From a bacterium (GTDB lineage Bacteria; Vulcanimicrobiota; Xenobia; Xenobiales; JADMJV01), in contig JAFEBA010000062.1 in the NCBI GenBank assembly GCA_018266105.1, positions 11,647 to 59,743 of the forward strand: a stretch of DNA of 48,097 nucleotides, in the 5' to 3' direction. The position numbers were made by a program, and so were the translations under genes. A model generated the notes under the pieces. It had not been told where the DNA came from. It made no database searches and worked only from the letters and a program-made list of their open reading frames with translations. How positions within the stretch are numbered: the first letter of the stretch is position 1; every line of letters begins with the position of its first letter. Shown piece by piece: positions 16,494 to 25,677 of this stretch.

Positions 16494-17134
16494 GAAAAGG
16501 TTTTACGCTCTTTGAGGTGCTGTTAGTGACCGGGCTGGTGGCCCTGCTGTCAGGCATGCTGCTGACGGTGGTGGTGCGTATCGCCCACCTGACCCGCAAT
16601 ACCACGCAAGCCTCGTTGCGCCGCAAACACTGGATTGAAGCGATGGAAGTTTTGCGCTGGGAGCTGCGCAACATCTTTCAGCCGCCTCAGGCCCCCGCAC
16701 CCACCAATCAGGTCTCAGTCGGCCTGGTGGGCACGCCCGACACCCCTCTGTGGGGAGAGCCCGGCAACACCGAAGGACTGGATACTCTGACCTTTCTGAC
16801 CAGCCAGCCTCGTAAACAAAAGGGAGTGAGCGAAGTGGCCTTTCGCCTGCGGCCTCGCAGCTCGGGCAACGGAATGGATCTGGCATATCGCGAGTTCCCC
16901 TTGCGCAGCCGGGCCGGACTGCACGGTCCCCAGGACCTGCCGGAGGCGCCCTGGACGATCTTGCTGGATGACGTCACCCATCTGTCCATCGACTATTCGG
17001 AGGACGGCTGGCTGTGGAAGCGGGATTGGACCCTGGCCAGTTGCCCGCGAAGAATTCGCGTCCACCTGGAGGCCCGCAAAGTCCCCACCGTCGATTTCCA
17101 GGTGACTCCTGGCATGGGAGGTGGCCGTTGGTAA
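16490..17134 (+). CDS. gspJ: GspJ-like minor pseudopilin
   Basis: 214 residues starting with a canonical prepilin leader RKG|FTLFEVLLVTGLVALLSG (Gly -1, Phe +1, Glu +5), so prepilin peptidase would cut after Gly4. The globular part is like GspJ in size, with W-rich ends and VAFRLRPRSSGNGMDLAYRE. GspI, J and K form the pseudopilus tip complex. The GTG start overlaps the gspI stop (GTGA), and its stop overlaps the proposed gspK TTG start. Confidence 0.82.
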   Translation: MRKGFTLFEVLLVTGLVALLSGMLLTVVVRIAHLTRNTTQASLRRKHWIEAMEVLRWELRNIFQPPQAPAPTNQVSVGLVGTPDTPLWGEPGNTEGLDTLTFLTSQPRKQKGVSEVAFRLRPRSSGNGMDLAYREFPLRSRAGLHGPQDLPEAPWTILLDDVTHLSIDYSEDGWLWKRDWTLASCPRRIRVHLEARKVPTVDFQVTPGMGGGRW

Positions 17135-18105
17135 TCTTGATGGTGCTGGCCACCCTGCTCATTCTGGTCGTCTTTACTCTCCAACTTGGCGATTCCAGCA
17201 CGGTCCTGCACAAACTGGAGGACCGCACTCGCCAGCGCGAGCAAAACTATCAGGTCGCCCGTTCGGCCGTGGAGCTGGCCATGGATCTGCTCAAAGTGGA
17301 TGATGTAGATGTTGACTCGGCTCGAGACCCGTGGGCCCTGGGTAGCCAGCGCCTGCGCTGGGAAGGCCGTGATCTGGTCTTGGAAATCCGCGACGAGGAA
17401 AGTCGCTTCCCCATCAGTCAGTTGCCGCTGCCCGGTAAGGAAGAGCCCGATCGCCAGCTCTACGCCCAGGCCCTGGAACGCCTGCTGACCCGAACCGGAC
17501 TGCCCGGCGCTCCGGCTGTGGCCAGCCTGGAAGACTGGCTGGACGCGGACGACGATGTGCGCACCAATGGGGCCGAGCAAGGCAGCTATCCCCAGCTGAC
17601 CGTGAAGAACGGACCACTGGACAGCATCGATGAGCTGGAGCGCCTGAAGAACTGGGGACCTCCGCAGCTTCCTCCCCCTCCCCCGCTTGACCCCTCCAGT
17701 CCCAACCTGGACGAATTCAGAACCATGTTTCAAGGCGGCAGCTCCAAGAACAATCAGGCCAATTGGGGGGATTTCCTTTCCGCTTACGCCACCGGCAGGG
17801 TCAATGCCAATACCGCGCCCAAAGAGGTTTTAGCCAGCCTGGATGAGGCAATGAGCGATAGCATTGTCACCGAGCTGATGGCCTACCGGTCGCGAAATGT
17901 TCTCCACAACCAAGAGGACTTGAAGAAGATTCCAGGCATAGACAATGATCTGGCCTTTCGGCTGAATAAATTGATGGGGTATTCCAGTCAGGTTTTTCGC
18001 GTGCGGGTCATCGTGACCAGTCGGGAAGTGCCGCTGGAATTAGAAGCGATGCTGGAACGGAAGAGTCAGAAAGAAGTCGCAGTCCGATATTGGAGGGCAC
18101 GCTGA
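17128..18105 (+). CDS. gspK: GspK-like minor pseudopilin without a recognisable prepilin leader
   Basis: About 325 residues from a TTG at 17128 that follows GGGAGG at good spacing. An N-terminal hydrophobic helix (VILMVLATLLILVVFTLQLG) leads to the GspK-specific region. This has LEDWLDADDDVRTNGAE with acidic calcium-site-like residues, VNANTAPKEVLASL, and a helix-hairpin-helix/SAM-like segment (NQEDLKKIPGIDNDLAF). GspK caps the pseudopilus. No Gly-Phe type cleavage site precedes the helix, unlike gspI and gspJ, so it may stay uncleaved. A longer frame upstream would run through gspJ and adds no leader. Confidence 0.82.
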   Translation: MVILMVLATLLILVVFTLQLGDSSTVLHKLEDRTRQREQNYQVARSAVELAMDLLKVDDVDVDSARDPWALGSQRLRWEGRDLVLEIRDEESRFPISQLPLPGKEEPDRQLYAQALERLLTRTGLPGAPAVASLEDWLDADDDVRTNGAEQGSYPQLTVKNGPLDSIDELERLKNWGPPQLPPPPPLDPSSPNLDEFRTMFQGGSSKNNQANWGDFLSAYATGRVNANTAPKEVLASLDEAMSDSIVTELMAYRSRNVLHNQEDLKKIPGIDNDLAFRLNKLMGYSSQVFRVRVIVTSREVPLELEAMLERKSQKEVAVRYWRAR

Positions 18106-19436
18106 GTTTTTACAGCGTAGGCAAAGACTTTGGGAGCACCGGTGTGCGAACCGTTTCCCTGGGTCTGATCGGGGGTTCTGCAATACCCCTGGATAAAGGG
18201 GGACGCCCGGTCGCGGTGGCCCCCAGCCACTGCTTTACCTACCGGAAAGTGCGTCTGCCGCAGGCCAACGCCAAGACCTGCCGACGCATCGTACAGGAGG
18301 AGTTGACCTTCGGTTTGCCCCTGCCTCTGCATCAGTGCGTCTGGGATTACTATTTGCAATCCGGCCCGGAAGCTTTCGCGGTCGTAGCCCAACAGAGTCG
18401 CTGGCAGGAGCTCTCCTCGCGCTGGGGGGCCGTGCAGGGGGCCGACCCGGAGCCCCTTTGCTACCTGCGCGTGGCTCTTCACATGCACATTCCCGACGCC
18501 CTGATCGTCGATTTTGGGGCCTCTCACACCACCTGGGTGTCGATCGCGGCCGGAAAAATCGACTGGGTCCGCACCATGATGCGAGGTGGACAGGCCATGT
18601 CCCAGCAACTGGCCGACCAGGCCCGGGTCAGCCTGGGCGAGGCCGAGGATCTGAAACGCCGGCGGGGCACGGAGCTACCCGAGGTCAAAGCATTTCTGGG
18701 AGAATTACTGGAAGAAGCCCTGCTGCCCAAGCCGCTGACTCAGCGCCGGGTGTTGTTGTGCGGTGGTGGATCCAATTTGCCCGGGTTGCGAGCCTATCTC
18801 CACAGCCAGCTGGGTATCGAACCCGAGCCGTTTCCCATGCCGGCTCTGCTCAGTCCAAACGAACACGTTTCGGCGCTGGGAGCCGCGCTTTCGGCCCGTT
18901 TCGGCCAGCAACGGATGCTTTTGCAGTCCTCCGCGCCCACCAGCACCGAGGGCAATCTCAATTCCTGGCTGGCGGTCGGCTTCGCCGCGCTTGGATTGTG
19001 GATCGTGGGGTTAGAAATTCGCCATCGCGGACTCAGTCAGGAACAGGCAAATTTGAGAGGTCAATTCCGCACCTCGGCCGCGGCCCTGGGTGTCAATTTG
19101 CCGGCCAACCTGGACAGTCCCATCCAGGCTGAGAAATGGCTGGCTCAACAGGCAACCTTCCGCCAGAGCGTTCGCTCTCGCTCGGTGGCCACGGTCACTG
19201 ACGGAATCTCGCGGGCCGCTCAGGCCCTCCGCGAGATTCAAGATTGCTCGCTCTACAGCATCACCTACGATGAAGGCAAGCTTATCCTGGAAGGCGACGC
19301 TCCCAGCAATTTGAAGGCCCAACAATTGCGCCAGAAATGGTCGCAAATCTTTCCCGGGCTTCAGCAGAAGAAGCTCCAGCCCGGCCAGGGGAGCCGTTTC
19401 CGGTTCGAATTTGAAGGGGGGCTGCCCAAAGTATGA
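18090..19436 (+). CDS. gspL: GspL/PilM-type actin-like inner-membrane platform protein
   Basis: 448 residues. The N-terminal about 290 form an actin-like ATPase fold as in PilM and cytoplasmic GspL (VGKDFGSTGVRTVSLGL; ALIVDFGASHTTWVSIAAGK; RVLLCGGGSNLPGLRAYL). One membrane helix follows at about 292-310 (SWLAVGFAALGLWIVGLE), then a periplasmic coiled/ferredoxin-like part as in PilN or GspL C-termini. GspL couples the ATPase GspE to the inner-membrane complex. The TTG at 18090 gives the longest frame; GGAGGG at 18092 would instead favour an unusual CTG start at 18102. The stop overlaps gspM (ATGA). Confidence 0.85.
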   Translation: MEGTLSFYSVGKDFGSTGVRTVSLGLIGGSAIPLDKGGRPVAVAPSHCFTYRKVRLPQANAKTCRRIVQEELTFGLPLPLHQCVWDYYLQSGPEAFAVVAQQSRWQELSSRWGAVQGADPEPLCYLRVALHMHIPDALIVDFGASHTTWVSIAAGKIDWVRTMMRGGQAMSQQLADQARVSLGEAEDLKRRRGTELPEVKAFLGELLEEALLPKPLTQRRVLLCGGGSNLPGLRAYLHSQLGIEPEPFPMPALLSPNEHVSALGAALSARFGQQRMLLQSSAPTSTEGNLNSWLAVGFAALGLWIVGLEIRHRGLSQEQANLRGQFRTSAAALGVNLPANLDSPIQAEKWLAQQATFRQSVRSRSVATVTDGISRAAQALREIQDCSLYSITYDEGKLILEGDAPSNLKAQQLRQKWSQIFPGLQQKKLQPGQGSRFRFEFEGGLPKV

Positions 19437-19882
19437 CCCCCCCCCAACGCGCTCTGGTGGCCATGCTGGCGGTGATGCTGCTGTATGGACTGGTCCGCCA
19501 AAATTCGCTCAATCAGCTAGCTGTGCAGGTTCGCGAAGAGGAAAGTGGACAGCGCCGCTTTCTGGCCACTCTGGCCACGGCCGCCGAAGACAATCAGCCC
19601 CTGCCACCCGATCCCAAACCGGATACCTTGCAGTGGCTTTCCAAGAATGTGCTGGCGGGAGGTCTGGACCGACGTCTTCAGAGTAACGCGCCCACCTTGG
19701 GCGGGGCCGGAGCGGAAGTCAAGCTTCGCAGCCTGAAGCCCAAAGAAGTAACCTTCCTGCTCACCAAGATGACCAAGTCCAACCTCATTTTCCGCCACCT
19801 GGTGCTTTCCGACGTGGGCAGCCGCTCCGTCTGGGAAGTCCAGTTCGTGGTAGAAAATCCCAAGCCGGAGACAACCCCGTGA
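19433..19882 (+). CDS. gspM: GspM-like T2SS inner-membrane protein
   Basis: 149 residues with one N-terminal membrane helix (RALVAMLAVMLLYGLVRQ) and a periplasmic domain of mixed helix and strand, ending VWEVQFVVENPKPE. Size, topology and position after gspL fit GspM/PilO, which dimerises with GspL in the platform. Sequence identity to known GspM cannot be judged by eye, so the name relies largely on context. Its start overlaps the gspL stop, and its stop overlaps the gspN GTG (GTGA). Confidence 0.72.
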   Translation: MTPPQRALVAMLAVMLLYGLVRQNSLNQLAVQVREEESGQRRFLATLATAAEDNQPLPPDPKPDTLQWLSKNVLAGGLDRRLQSNAPTLGGAGAEVKLRSLKPKEVTFLLTKMTKSNLIFRHLVLSDVGSRSVWEVQFVVENPKPETTP

Positions 19883-20598
19883 TCGCCCGCATCTTCTTGT
19901 TTTTGCTGGTCTTTGTGGTGACCGTGATCTGGCGGTTTCCCTATGAGGAAGCCATCGCCGACCGCGTGGCTGCGCTCGAGACCCGCACGGGCACGCGCGT
20001 GGACTACACTCCCGAATCCGCTTCTTTTACGGGCGTGGAGTGGAAGGACGTCAGCATCACCACTCGCAGCGGGCTGAAGGTTCGCTTCGACCAGGCCAAG
20101 CTCCGTCCCACCCTGCGCGGAATGTCCGCCCAGGCCACCCAGGGCAAGGGCCAGGGGCGCCTGGTGATGGAACCCAACGGCGATCTCAGCCTGCGCATGG
20201 ATCAGCTCAAATTTGATAGCGGCTCCAAAGTTCTGGGCGAAATGACCGTCAGCGGCAACGTGACCCATAGCTTCAGGCAACGCCGGGGCGAGGGCAATCT
20301 GCGTCTGGTGCTGGATCATCACAATATTCCGCTGCCCGTCGAGGTGGAAAGCTTTGAAACCGGCAATCATCTTTTCTGGCAGGACCGCGGCGTCGGCTAT
20401 GAACTCAACATGGAGGTCAAGCTGACTGGTGGCGCGGACATCACCGCCGATGGCAACCTGAAGCTTGAGCCCAACCCGGGCGGTCCCCACCGTCTCAACG
20501 GCAGCCTCAACGTGCAAACTCGGCTCGGTCTCAAAGGGCGCTTGATCCCGACTGGAACCTGGAAAGACATTCAATGGACGATGGTACGCGACACATGA
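19879..20598 (+). CDS. gspN: GspN-like T2SS protein (AsmA-like fold)
   Basis: 239 residues with an N-terminal membrane helix (ARIFLFLLVFVVTVIWRFP) and a beta-rich periplasmic region. The region shows repeated amphipathic strands and the segments SASFTGVEWKDVSITTRSG and LNGSLNVQTRLGLKG. This is like the GspN/AsmA-type proteins found in non-enterobacterial T2SS operons. Its exact role in secretion is not well defined. GTG start overlaps gspM; the TGA overlaps the gspD ATG (ATGA). Confidence 0.72.
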   Translation: MIARIFLFLLVFVVTVIWRFPYEEAIADRVAALETRTGTRVDYTPESASFTGVEWKDVSITTRSGLKVRFDQAKLRPTLRGMSAQATQGKGQGRLVMEPNGDLSLRMDQLKFDSGSKVLGEMTVSGNVTHSFRQRRGEGNLRLVLDHHNIPLPVEVESFETGNHLFWQDRGVGYELNMEVKLTGGADITADGNLKLEPNPGGPHRLNGSLNVQTRLGLKGRLIPTGTWKDIQWTMVRDT

Positions 20599-23033
20599 AA
20601 AAGCTTCTCTTCGGCATTCTACTGCTCACGCTACCGGTTTGGGCCCAACCTCCCCAACCACAGCCATCGCCTAGCCCCACCCCGGCCGGACCCTTGATGA
20701 AGACGCCGGCCCGTGGGCCCATGCGCATGAATTATGAGAACCTGGACATCAAGGTTCTGGCCAAGCTAGTTTCTGAACTGAGCGGGCGCAACATCGTGCT
20801 GGATGATCGCGTCCAGGGCAAAGTCACCCTCCTCTCCAGTCGAGAAATGAGCGGGGCGGAGATTTATGATCTCTTTGTTCTGGCCTTAGAACGCTATGGC
20901 TACACGGTCAAATCCAAAGGCGGCTATGACCTGGTGCTGCCTGTCGCCGACGCGCGCAAACAGGCTCCCTTCGTGACTCGTCCCTCCGGGGGTCCGTTGC
21001 CGGTGTTGGGGCTGATCTTGCTGAAGAACGCCGACGTCAATCAGCTCCTGCCTGCCCTCAAGCCGTTGGTCAGCGATCAAAACCTGATCCAGGCCTATCC
21101 GAATGCCCGGGCCATCGTGCTGGTGGACAAGCCCGCGGTGATCCATCACATCGCCGAAATGGCCCGCCAGATGGACAAGGCCACCCCCGCCAGCCGCGTC
21201 CAGGTGATGCGGCTGACCTATGCCGATTCAGACAAACTGGCTCCCGTGCTGCAGCAAGTCATGTCGCGTAGCTTGCAAATTCCGGGCGACGCGCCGCCCC
21301 CCAAGGTTGGATCTTTCGCGCCCGCCAACTCGCTTCTCATCCAGGGCAGCGAAGAACAGATCGCGGCCGCGATGCGCATGGCCAAGCGTCTCGATCAGCC
21401 CCGGTCGGCTCCTGACCAGATCGAGAAGCCCCAGTTCTACGTAAAGTTTCTCCAGTATGCCAAGGCCGAGGACACGGCCAAAGTGCTGATCAACCTGCTC
21501 AGCGACAGCCAGGAAGCGCAGCGCAAGCAGCAAGCCCTGGACGCCAATAACCAGAACCAGGCCAACCAACAAAATTCGGTGGTCAATTTGATCCAGTCGC
21601 AGCAGGCCTACCCCAAACTTCAAGACAGCTTCGTGCATCCGGCTGACCAGACCGGAGCCGACCAGGCCAACCAGCAGGTGGCCTTCGTCTCCTCCAAGGT
21701 CGCCTTTGATGCCGAGACCAACTCTCTGGTCTTCTTTATGTCCCCCTCTGAATATGCCAAGGTGGACGACCTGATCGCGGAGATCGATGTGCCTCGCAAG
21801 CAGGTGCTGGTGCTGGGCATGGTGGCCGAGGTTTCGCTCAGCAAGGTGCTGGCTCAAGGCGCCAAACTGCAGGTGGCCAGCAGCAGCGGGCTGTTGTCCT
21901 CCTTCCGAGGCGGTCTGACCGAGGAAGGCCTGCTTTCGGCCCTGGCCTCTGGTTCGTTCACGGTGGGCACGCTGGGCAGCGGCGCCACCCGCACCATCAA
22001 CGTGGGCGGCCGTGACGTCAAAGTTCCCACTTTCTTCGCCCTGATTAACACCATCACCAACACCACCGACTTCAACCTGATCTCCTCGCCCCGGGTGCTG
22101 ACTTCCGACCACAAAGAGGGCGTGGTGGAGGTGGGTGATGTGGTGCCCTTTGCCACCGGTGCTCGTTTCGACAATTTTGGTCAGCCACTGGTGACCTACG
22201 ATTACAAGAAGGTGGGCATCAAACTCACCTTCACCCCCCACGTCTCTCAGTCCGACAATCTGCGCATCGAACTCGACCAGGAAGTGCAGGAAGTCACCGA
22301 CTACCTGCGCCAGAATCTGGGTGGGTTCGGCTACGTCATCCCCTTGATCTCCAACCGCAGCGTCAAAACCCAGTTGCAGCTCAAAGAGGGCGAGACTCTC
22401 TTGATCGGCGGATTGATCTCCAAGCGCACCCTGGATGTGGTCAACAAGGTGCCGATTCTGGGCGACATTCCCATTCTCGAGAACCTTTTCAAAGAAACCA
22501 ACAAAGAAGAGCGCAAGACCACCCTGTTCATTGCGCTCACCCCCTACATCATCAACCACCCCGATGAGGTCTCCCGCCTCGACCGCTCCTACGAGAAGTA
22601 TCTGAAGGACGAGGGCAAGCCCTCCGACTCGCAGCACGAGCCGCGGCCCCCGGCCGAACGGCATGCCGTTCCAGAACCCTACGGGCCCAGCCCCAACACG
22701 GCTCCGCCGGAAGGTTCGCTGGTGTTGGAGAACCTCTCCATCAACCCGCCGGACGCCAGCGATAGCCTGCGCCAGGCCCGCATCCGCATCCGCAACCGCA
22801 ATCCTTTCGAGGTGGAGGTGGTGCTGCATCAGCAGGTGCGCGCTCCTGGCGGGTTGGCGGCCGACAGCCGCACCGAGCCTCAGCGCCTGCAGCCCAATGA
22901 GGAGCGCGAAATCGTGCTGCCCCCCTATCGCTTTCCCACCCGCGCCGGCGACTACTACTTCGACGTCTCGGCCTGGATCGGCGAGCATCAAGTCAGTCGT
23001 CTGCCCCTGCCCCGCAAGGTGGAGCTCAAATGA
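20595..23033 (+). CDS. gspD: GspD secretin with C-terminal Ig-like extension
   Basis: 812-residue outer-membrane channel of the T2SS. A signal peptide (MKKLLFGILLLTLPVWAQ) and a proline-rich linker precede periplasmic N-domains from about residue 43 (NYENLDIKVLAKLVSELSG). The N1-N3 repeats follow, with a Gln/Asn-rich insertion at about 310-360. The secretin core carries VPILGDIPILENLFKET and LFIALTPYIIN. After the core, about 700-812, comes an extra beta-sandwich-like domain (LVLENLSINPPDASDSLRQA to the end) not normal for GspD. The ATG at 20595 overlaps the gspN stop. A secretin implies an outer membrane. The Ig-like fold is inference from alternating strands. Confidence 0.95.
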   Translation: MKKLLFGILLLTLPVWAQPPQPQPSPSPTPAGPLMKTPARGPMRMNYENLDIKVLAKLVSELSGRNIVLDDRVQGKVTLLSSREMSGAEIYDLFVLALERYGYTVKSKGGYDLVLPVADARKQAPFVTRPSGGPLPVLGLILLKNADVNQLLPALKPLVSDQNLIQAYPNARAIVLVDKPAVIHHIAEMARQMDKATPASRVQVMRLTYADSDKLAPVLQQVMSRSLQIPGDAPPPKVGSFAPANSLLIQGSEEQIAAAMRMAKRLDQPRSAPDQIEKPQFYVKFLQYAKAEDTAKVLINLLSDSQEAQRKQQALDANNQNQANQQNSVVNLIQSQQAYPKLQDSFVHPADQTGADQANQQVAFVSSKVAFDAETNSLVFFMSPSEYAKVDDLIAEIDVPRKQVLVLGMVAEVSLSKVLAQGAKLQVASSSGLLSSFRGGLTEEGLLSALASGSFTVGTLGSGATRTINVGGRDVKVPTFFALINTITNTTDFNLISSPRVLTSDHKEGVVEVGDVVPFATGARFDNFGQPLVTYDYKKVGIKLTFTPHVSQSDNLRIELDQEVQEVTDYLRQNLGGFGYVIPLISNRSVKTQLQLKEGETLLIGGLISKRTLDVVNKVPILGDIPILENLFKETNKEERKTTLFIALTPYIINHPDEVSRLDRSYEKYLKDEGKPSDSQHEPRPPAERHAVPEPYGPSPNTAPPEGSLVLENLSINPPDASDSLRQARIRIRNRNPFEVEVVLHQQVRAPGGLAADSRTEPQRLQPNEEREIVLPPYRFPTRAGDYYFDVSAWIGEHQVSRLPLPRKVELK

Positions 23034-24472
23034 TTCCCGTTGAATTCTGGCAGCGCCACCGAATGCTGCCCATGGAAGACACCCCGAACCGACTGGAGGT
23101 GGGGATTCTTCCCGAGACTCCCCGCGAGCTGCTGGAAGACATTCGCCTCCAGGCCGGCAAAGACGTCAAGCCCATTCTGCTCACCAAAGAGCAACTGGAA
23201 GAAGGCCTGCGCCGACTGGTGCTCAAGGAGTCCCTGGCCGAATCGGCCGCCCATGTGGGCGAAGACGCGGACGCCGAATCGGCCGTGCTGGATCTGCTCC
23301 ACGATGTGGGGGGAGCGCCCACCGTGCGCCTGGTCAACCAGTTGTTTCTGGAGGCAATGGAGCTCCGCGCTTCTGACATTCACATCGAGCCCTTTGAAAA
23401 CGAGACGGCCGTGCGCCTGCGCGTGGACGGGGTGCTTCACGAAAAACGCCGGGTCCCGCAGAAGCAGCACTCGGAGATCAGCGCCCGTCTGAAAGTCTTA
23501 AGTCGCCTGGACCTGGCCGAGAACCGCCGACCGCAGGACGGTCGTCTGCAGGTCCGCAGCGGCTCGCGCGCCATCGATGTCCGTCTCTCGATCGTGCCCA
23601 CCCTCTACGGCGAGCGTCTGGTGATGCGTCTGCTGGAGAAGAATGCTCAGGCCCTGTCCTTGGAACAGCTGGGCACGCTGGACACCATCCAAAAACAGCT
23701 GATGCTGGCTTTGGAACACACTTACGGAATGATCTTGATCACGGGTCCGACCGGATCGGGCAAAACCACCACCCTTTACTCCTTGCTGGACAAAGTCAGG
23801 TCTCCTCAAACCAATGTCTTGACCGTAGAAGACCCGGTGGAGTACCGCATGAACGGGGTCGGCCAGATCCAGGTCAATGAGCGCATCGGCCTGACTTTTG
23901 CATCCGGGCTGCGCTCGATTCTTCGTCAGGACCCGGACGTGGTGATGATCGGCGAAATTCGCGACTCAGAAACCGCCAACATCGCCGTCAATGCCGCCCT
24001 CACCGGTCACCTTGTGCTCTCCACGCTGCACACCAACGACGCCCCCTCGGCCGCCACCCGCCTGCTCGACCTGAAAGTGCCGGCCTTCCTGTTGTCCTCT
24101 TGTCTTTTGGGAGTGCTGGCTCAGCGTCTGGTGCGTCGTCTTTGTCCGCAATGCGCCCGCTCTTACCAGCCCGCCGACAATGAATGGGCCAAAATCGGCC
24201 TGGAACGAGCCCCGGCCAAGGCCGACTGCCGTCTGCCCCAGGGTTGCAAGGCTTGTTTTGACACCGGCTTCCGTGGTCGATTCGGCATTCACGAATGGTT
24301 GCCGGTGACCATGGACATCAGCCGCTCGATTGCCCAGGAAGCGGATGCCCGCAAGCTGCGAGAACTGGCCAGACAGGTGGGGATGAGTTCGCTACTGGAA
24401 GACGCGGCCCGCAAAGTCTGCATGGGCTGGACCAGTCTGGACGAGGCAGCCCGGGCTGCCCGCTCGATGTAA
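23030..24472 (+). CDS. gspE: GspE type II secretion ATPase
   Basis: 480-residue hexameric ATPase that powers pseudopilus assembly at the inner-membrane face. It has an N-terminal GspE_N-like domain (about 1-90), then the N2 domain (RASDIHIEPFENETAVRLRV). Walker A is at about 239-246 (GPTGSGKT), the Asp box is VEDPVEYR, and Walker B is at about 303-312 (DVVMIGEIRD). The His box is GHLVLSTLHTND. A four-cysteine zinc domain uses Cys372, Cys375, Cys406 and Cys409. ATG overlaps the gspD stop; the stop shares a base with the gspF start (TAATG). Confidence 0.95.
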   Translation: MIPVEFWQRHRMLPMEDTPNRLEVGILPETPRELLEDIRLQAGKDVKPILLTKEQLEEGLRRLVLKESLAESAAHVGEDADAESAVLDLLHDVGGAPTVRLVNQLFLEAMELRASDIHIEPFENETAVRLRVDGVLHEKRRVPQKQHSEISARLKVLSRLDLAENRRPQDGRLQVRSGSRAIDVRLSIVPTLYGERLVMRLLEKNAQALSLEQLGTLDTIQKQLMLALEHTYGMILITGPTGSGKTTTLYSLLDKVRSPQTNVLTVEDPVEYRMNGVGQIQVNERIGLTFASGLRSILRQDPDVVMIGEIRDSETANIAVNAALTGHLVLSTLHTNDAPSAATRLLDLKVPAFLLSSCLLGVLAQRLVRRLCPQCARSYQPADNEWAKIGLERAPAKADCRLPQGCKACFDTGFRGRFGIHEWLPVTMDISRSIAQEADARKLRELARQVGMSSLLEDAARKVCMGWTSLDEAARAARSM

Positions 24473-25647
24473 TGCCGCTTTACGAATACCGGGCCCACGA
24501 CGCGGCCGGCAAGGAAAAAAAGGGCTACATCGACGCCCCCTCTTCTTCGGCCGCCTACCAGTTGCTCAAGGAACAAGGACTGTTTCCCAGCCGACTCCAG
24601 GAGAACAGCGGCCAGGGGGCGCGCGGAATTGGGGACGAAAGCCTGGCCCATCTGGTCACCCAACTGGCCTCCCTGCTGAAATCGGGCATTCCGGTGGACG
24701 AAGCGCTGGAATCCCTGGCGCTGAGCGAAGGCAACCCCAGCGTCCAGTCGGGTCTGCAGCGCGTGCGCGTACGCCTGCGCGAAGGCCAGACTCTGGCTGG
24801 CGCCCTGGCCCAGGAGCAGCTCTTTCCAGGAATTCTGCTGCGCATGGTCGAGGCCGGTGAAGAATCCGGCAAGTTACCCACCATTTTGCAGAAATTTGCC
24901 GATTATCTGCAGCGCGACCTGGCCAACCGCCAGGCTCTGGCAGGTGCCCTGACCTATCCGGTGATTCTCATTTCCATCTCGATTCTCTTGTTGGGAGGCC
25001 TGCTCTACTTCCTGACCCCGGTGCTCAAAGAGATGTATGGCTCGTTGGGGATCGACCCCCCCATGTTCACCAAGGTGATGCTCTGGAGCGGAAGCTGGAT
25101 GGTGGATTACGGGATCTACGTGCTTCCCGCGCTCATTCTAATGGCCCTGGGCTTCTTCCGCTGGGTGCCACTGGGACTGCGTCAGTCCATCACGCTCCGG
25201 CTGCCGCTGTGGGGCCAGATGCTGCTGGCCTCGCTGCTGGAGCGCTGGTGTTCCACGCTGGCCATGTTGCACGGCGCCGGGGTGCCCCTGGTGAGAGCCC
25301 TGCAACTGAGCCGCGAGGTCATGCAGAGCCCCACTCTGGACCAGGACCTCCAGCATCTGGAGCGGGCGGTGGAGCGCGGCGACGGCATCTCCAATTCAGT
25401 CTCGCGGCTACCCTGGATGCCGCCACTGCTGCAGCAATTTCTGCGGACCGGCGAACGCACGGGCGATCTGGAATCCATGCTGGAGTCAGCCTCGCATTAC
25501 TACGAACGCGAGCTAGAACGGCGCCGTGCCATCGTTTTAAGATTTCTTGAACCGGCTTTGATTACCGTGATGGGAATTGTTGTAGGATTTCTCGTGCTAG
25601 CCGTGCTATTGCCGCTCTCGGACGTCTCTTCACGCCTCAATATCTAA
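24472..25647 (+). CDS. gspF: GspF type II secretion inner-membrane platform protein
   Basis: 391 residues, MPLYEYRAHDAAGKEKKGYI at the start, with two GspF domains. The first (about 65-190) has LASLLKSGIPVDEALESLAL and MVEAGEESGKLPTILQKFA; the second (about 260-385) has LAMLHGAGVPLVRALQLSRE and RTGERTGDLESMLESASHYY. Three membrane helices lie near 165-190, 215-235 and 365-385. GspF is the central platform around which GspE works. It ends the T2SS operon; no clear terminator follows before the PilZ gene. Confidence 0.95.
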   Translation: MPLYEYRAHDAAGKEKKGYIDAPSSSAAYQLLKEQGLFPSRLQENSGQGARGIGDESLAHLVTQLASLLKSGIPVDEALESLALSEGNPSVQSGLQRVRVRLREGQTLAGALAQEQLFPGILLRMVEAGEESGKLPTILQKFADYLQRDLANRQALAGALTYPVILISISILLLGGLLYFLTPVLKEMYGSLGIDPPMFTKVMLWSGSWMVDYGIYVLPALILMALGFFRWVPLGLRQSITLRLPLWGQMLLASLLERWCSTLAMLHGAGVPLVRALQLSREVMQSPTLDQDLQHLERAVERGDGISNSVSRLPWMPPLLQQFLRTGERTGDLESMLESASHYYERELERRRAIVLRFLEPALITVMGIVVGFLVLAVLLPLSDVSSRLNI

Positions 25648-25677
25648 ACATACCAATGTATATCCCTCAGATCACCT

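Noticed and set aside
21228..22991. Long 587-codon open frame antisense to gspD
   Set aside because: Its composition (His, Val, Gly and Leu-rich without domain pattern) is what GC-rich coding DNA gives on the opposite strand; the secretin on the plus strand has clear family motifs.
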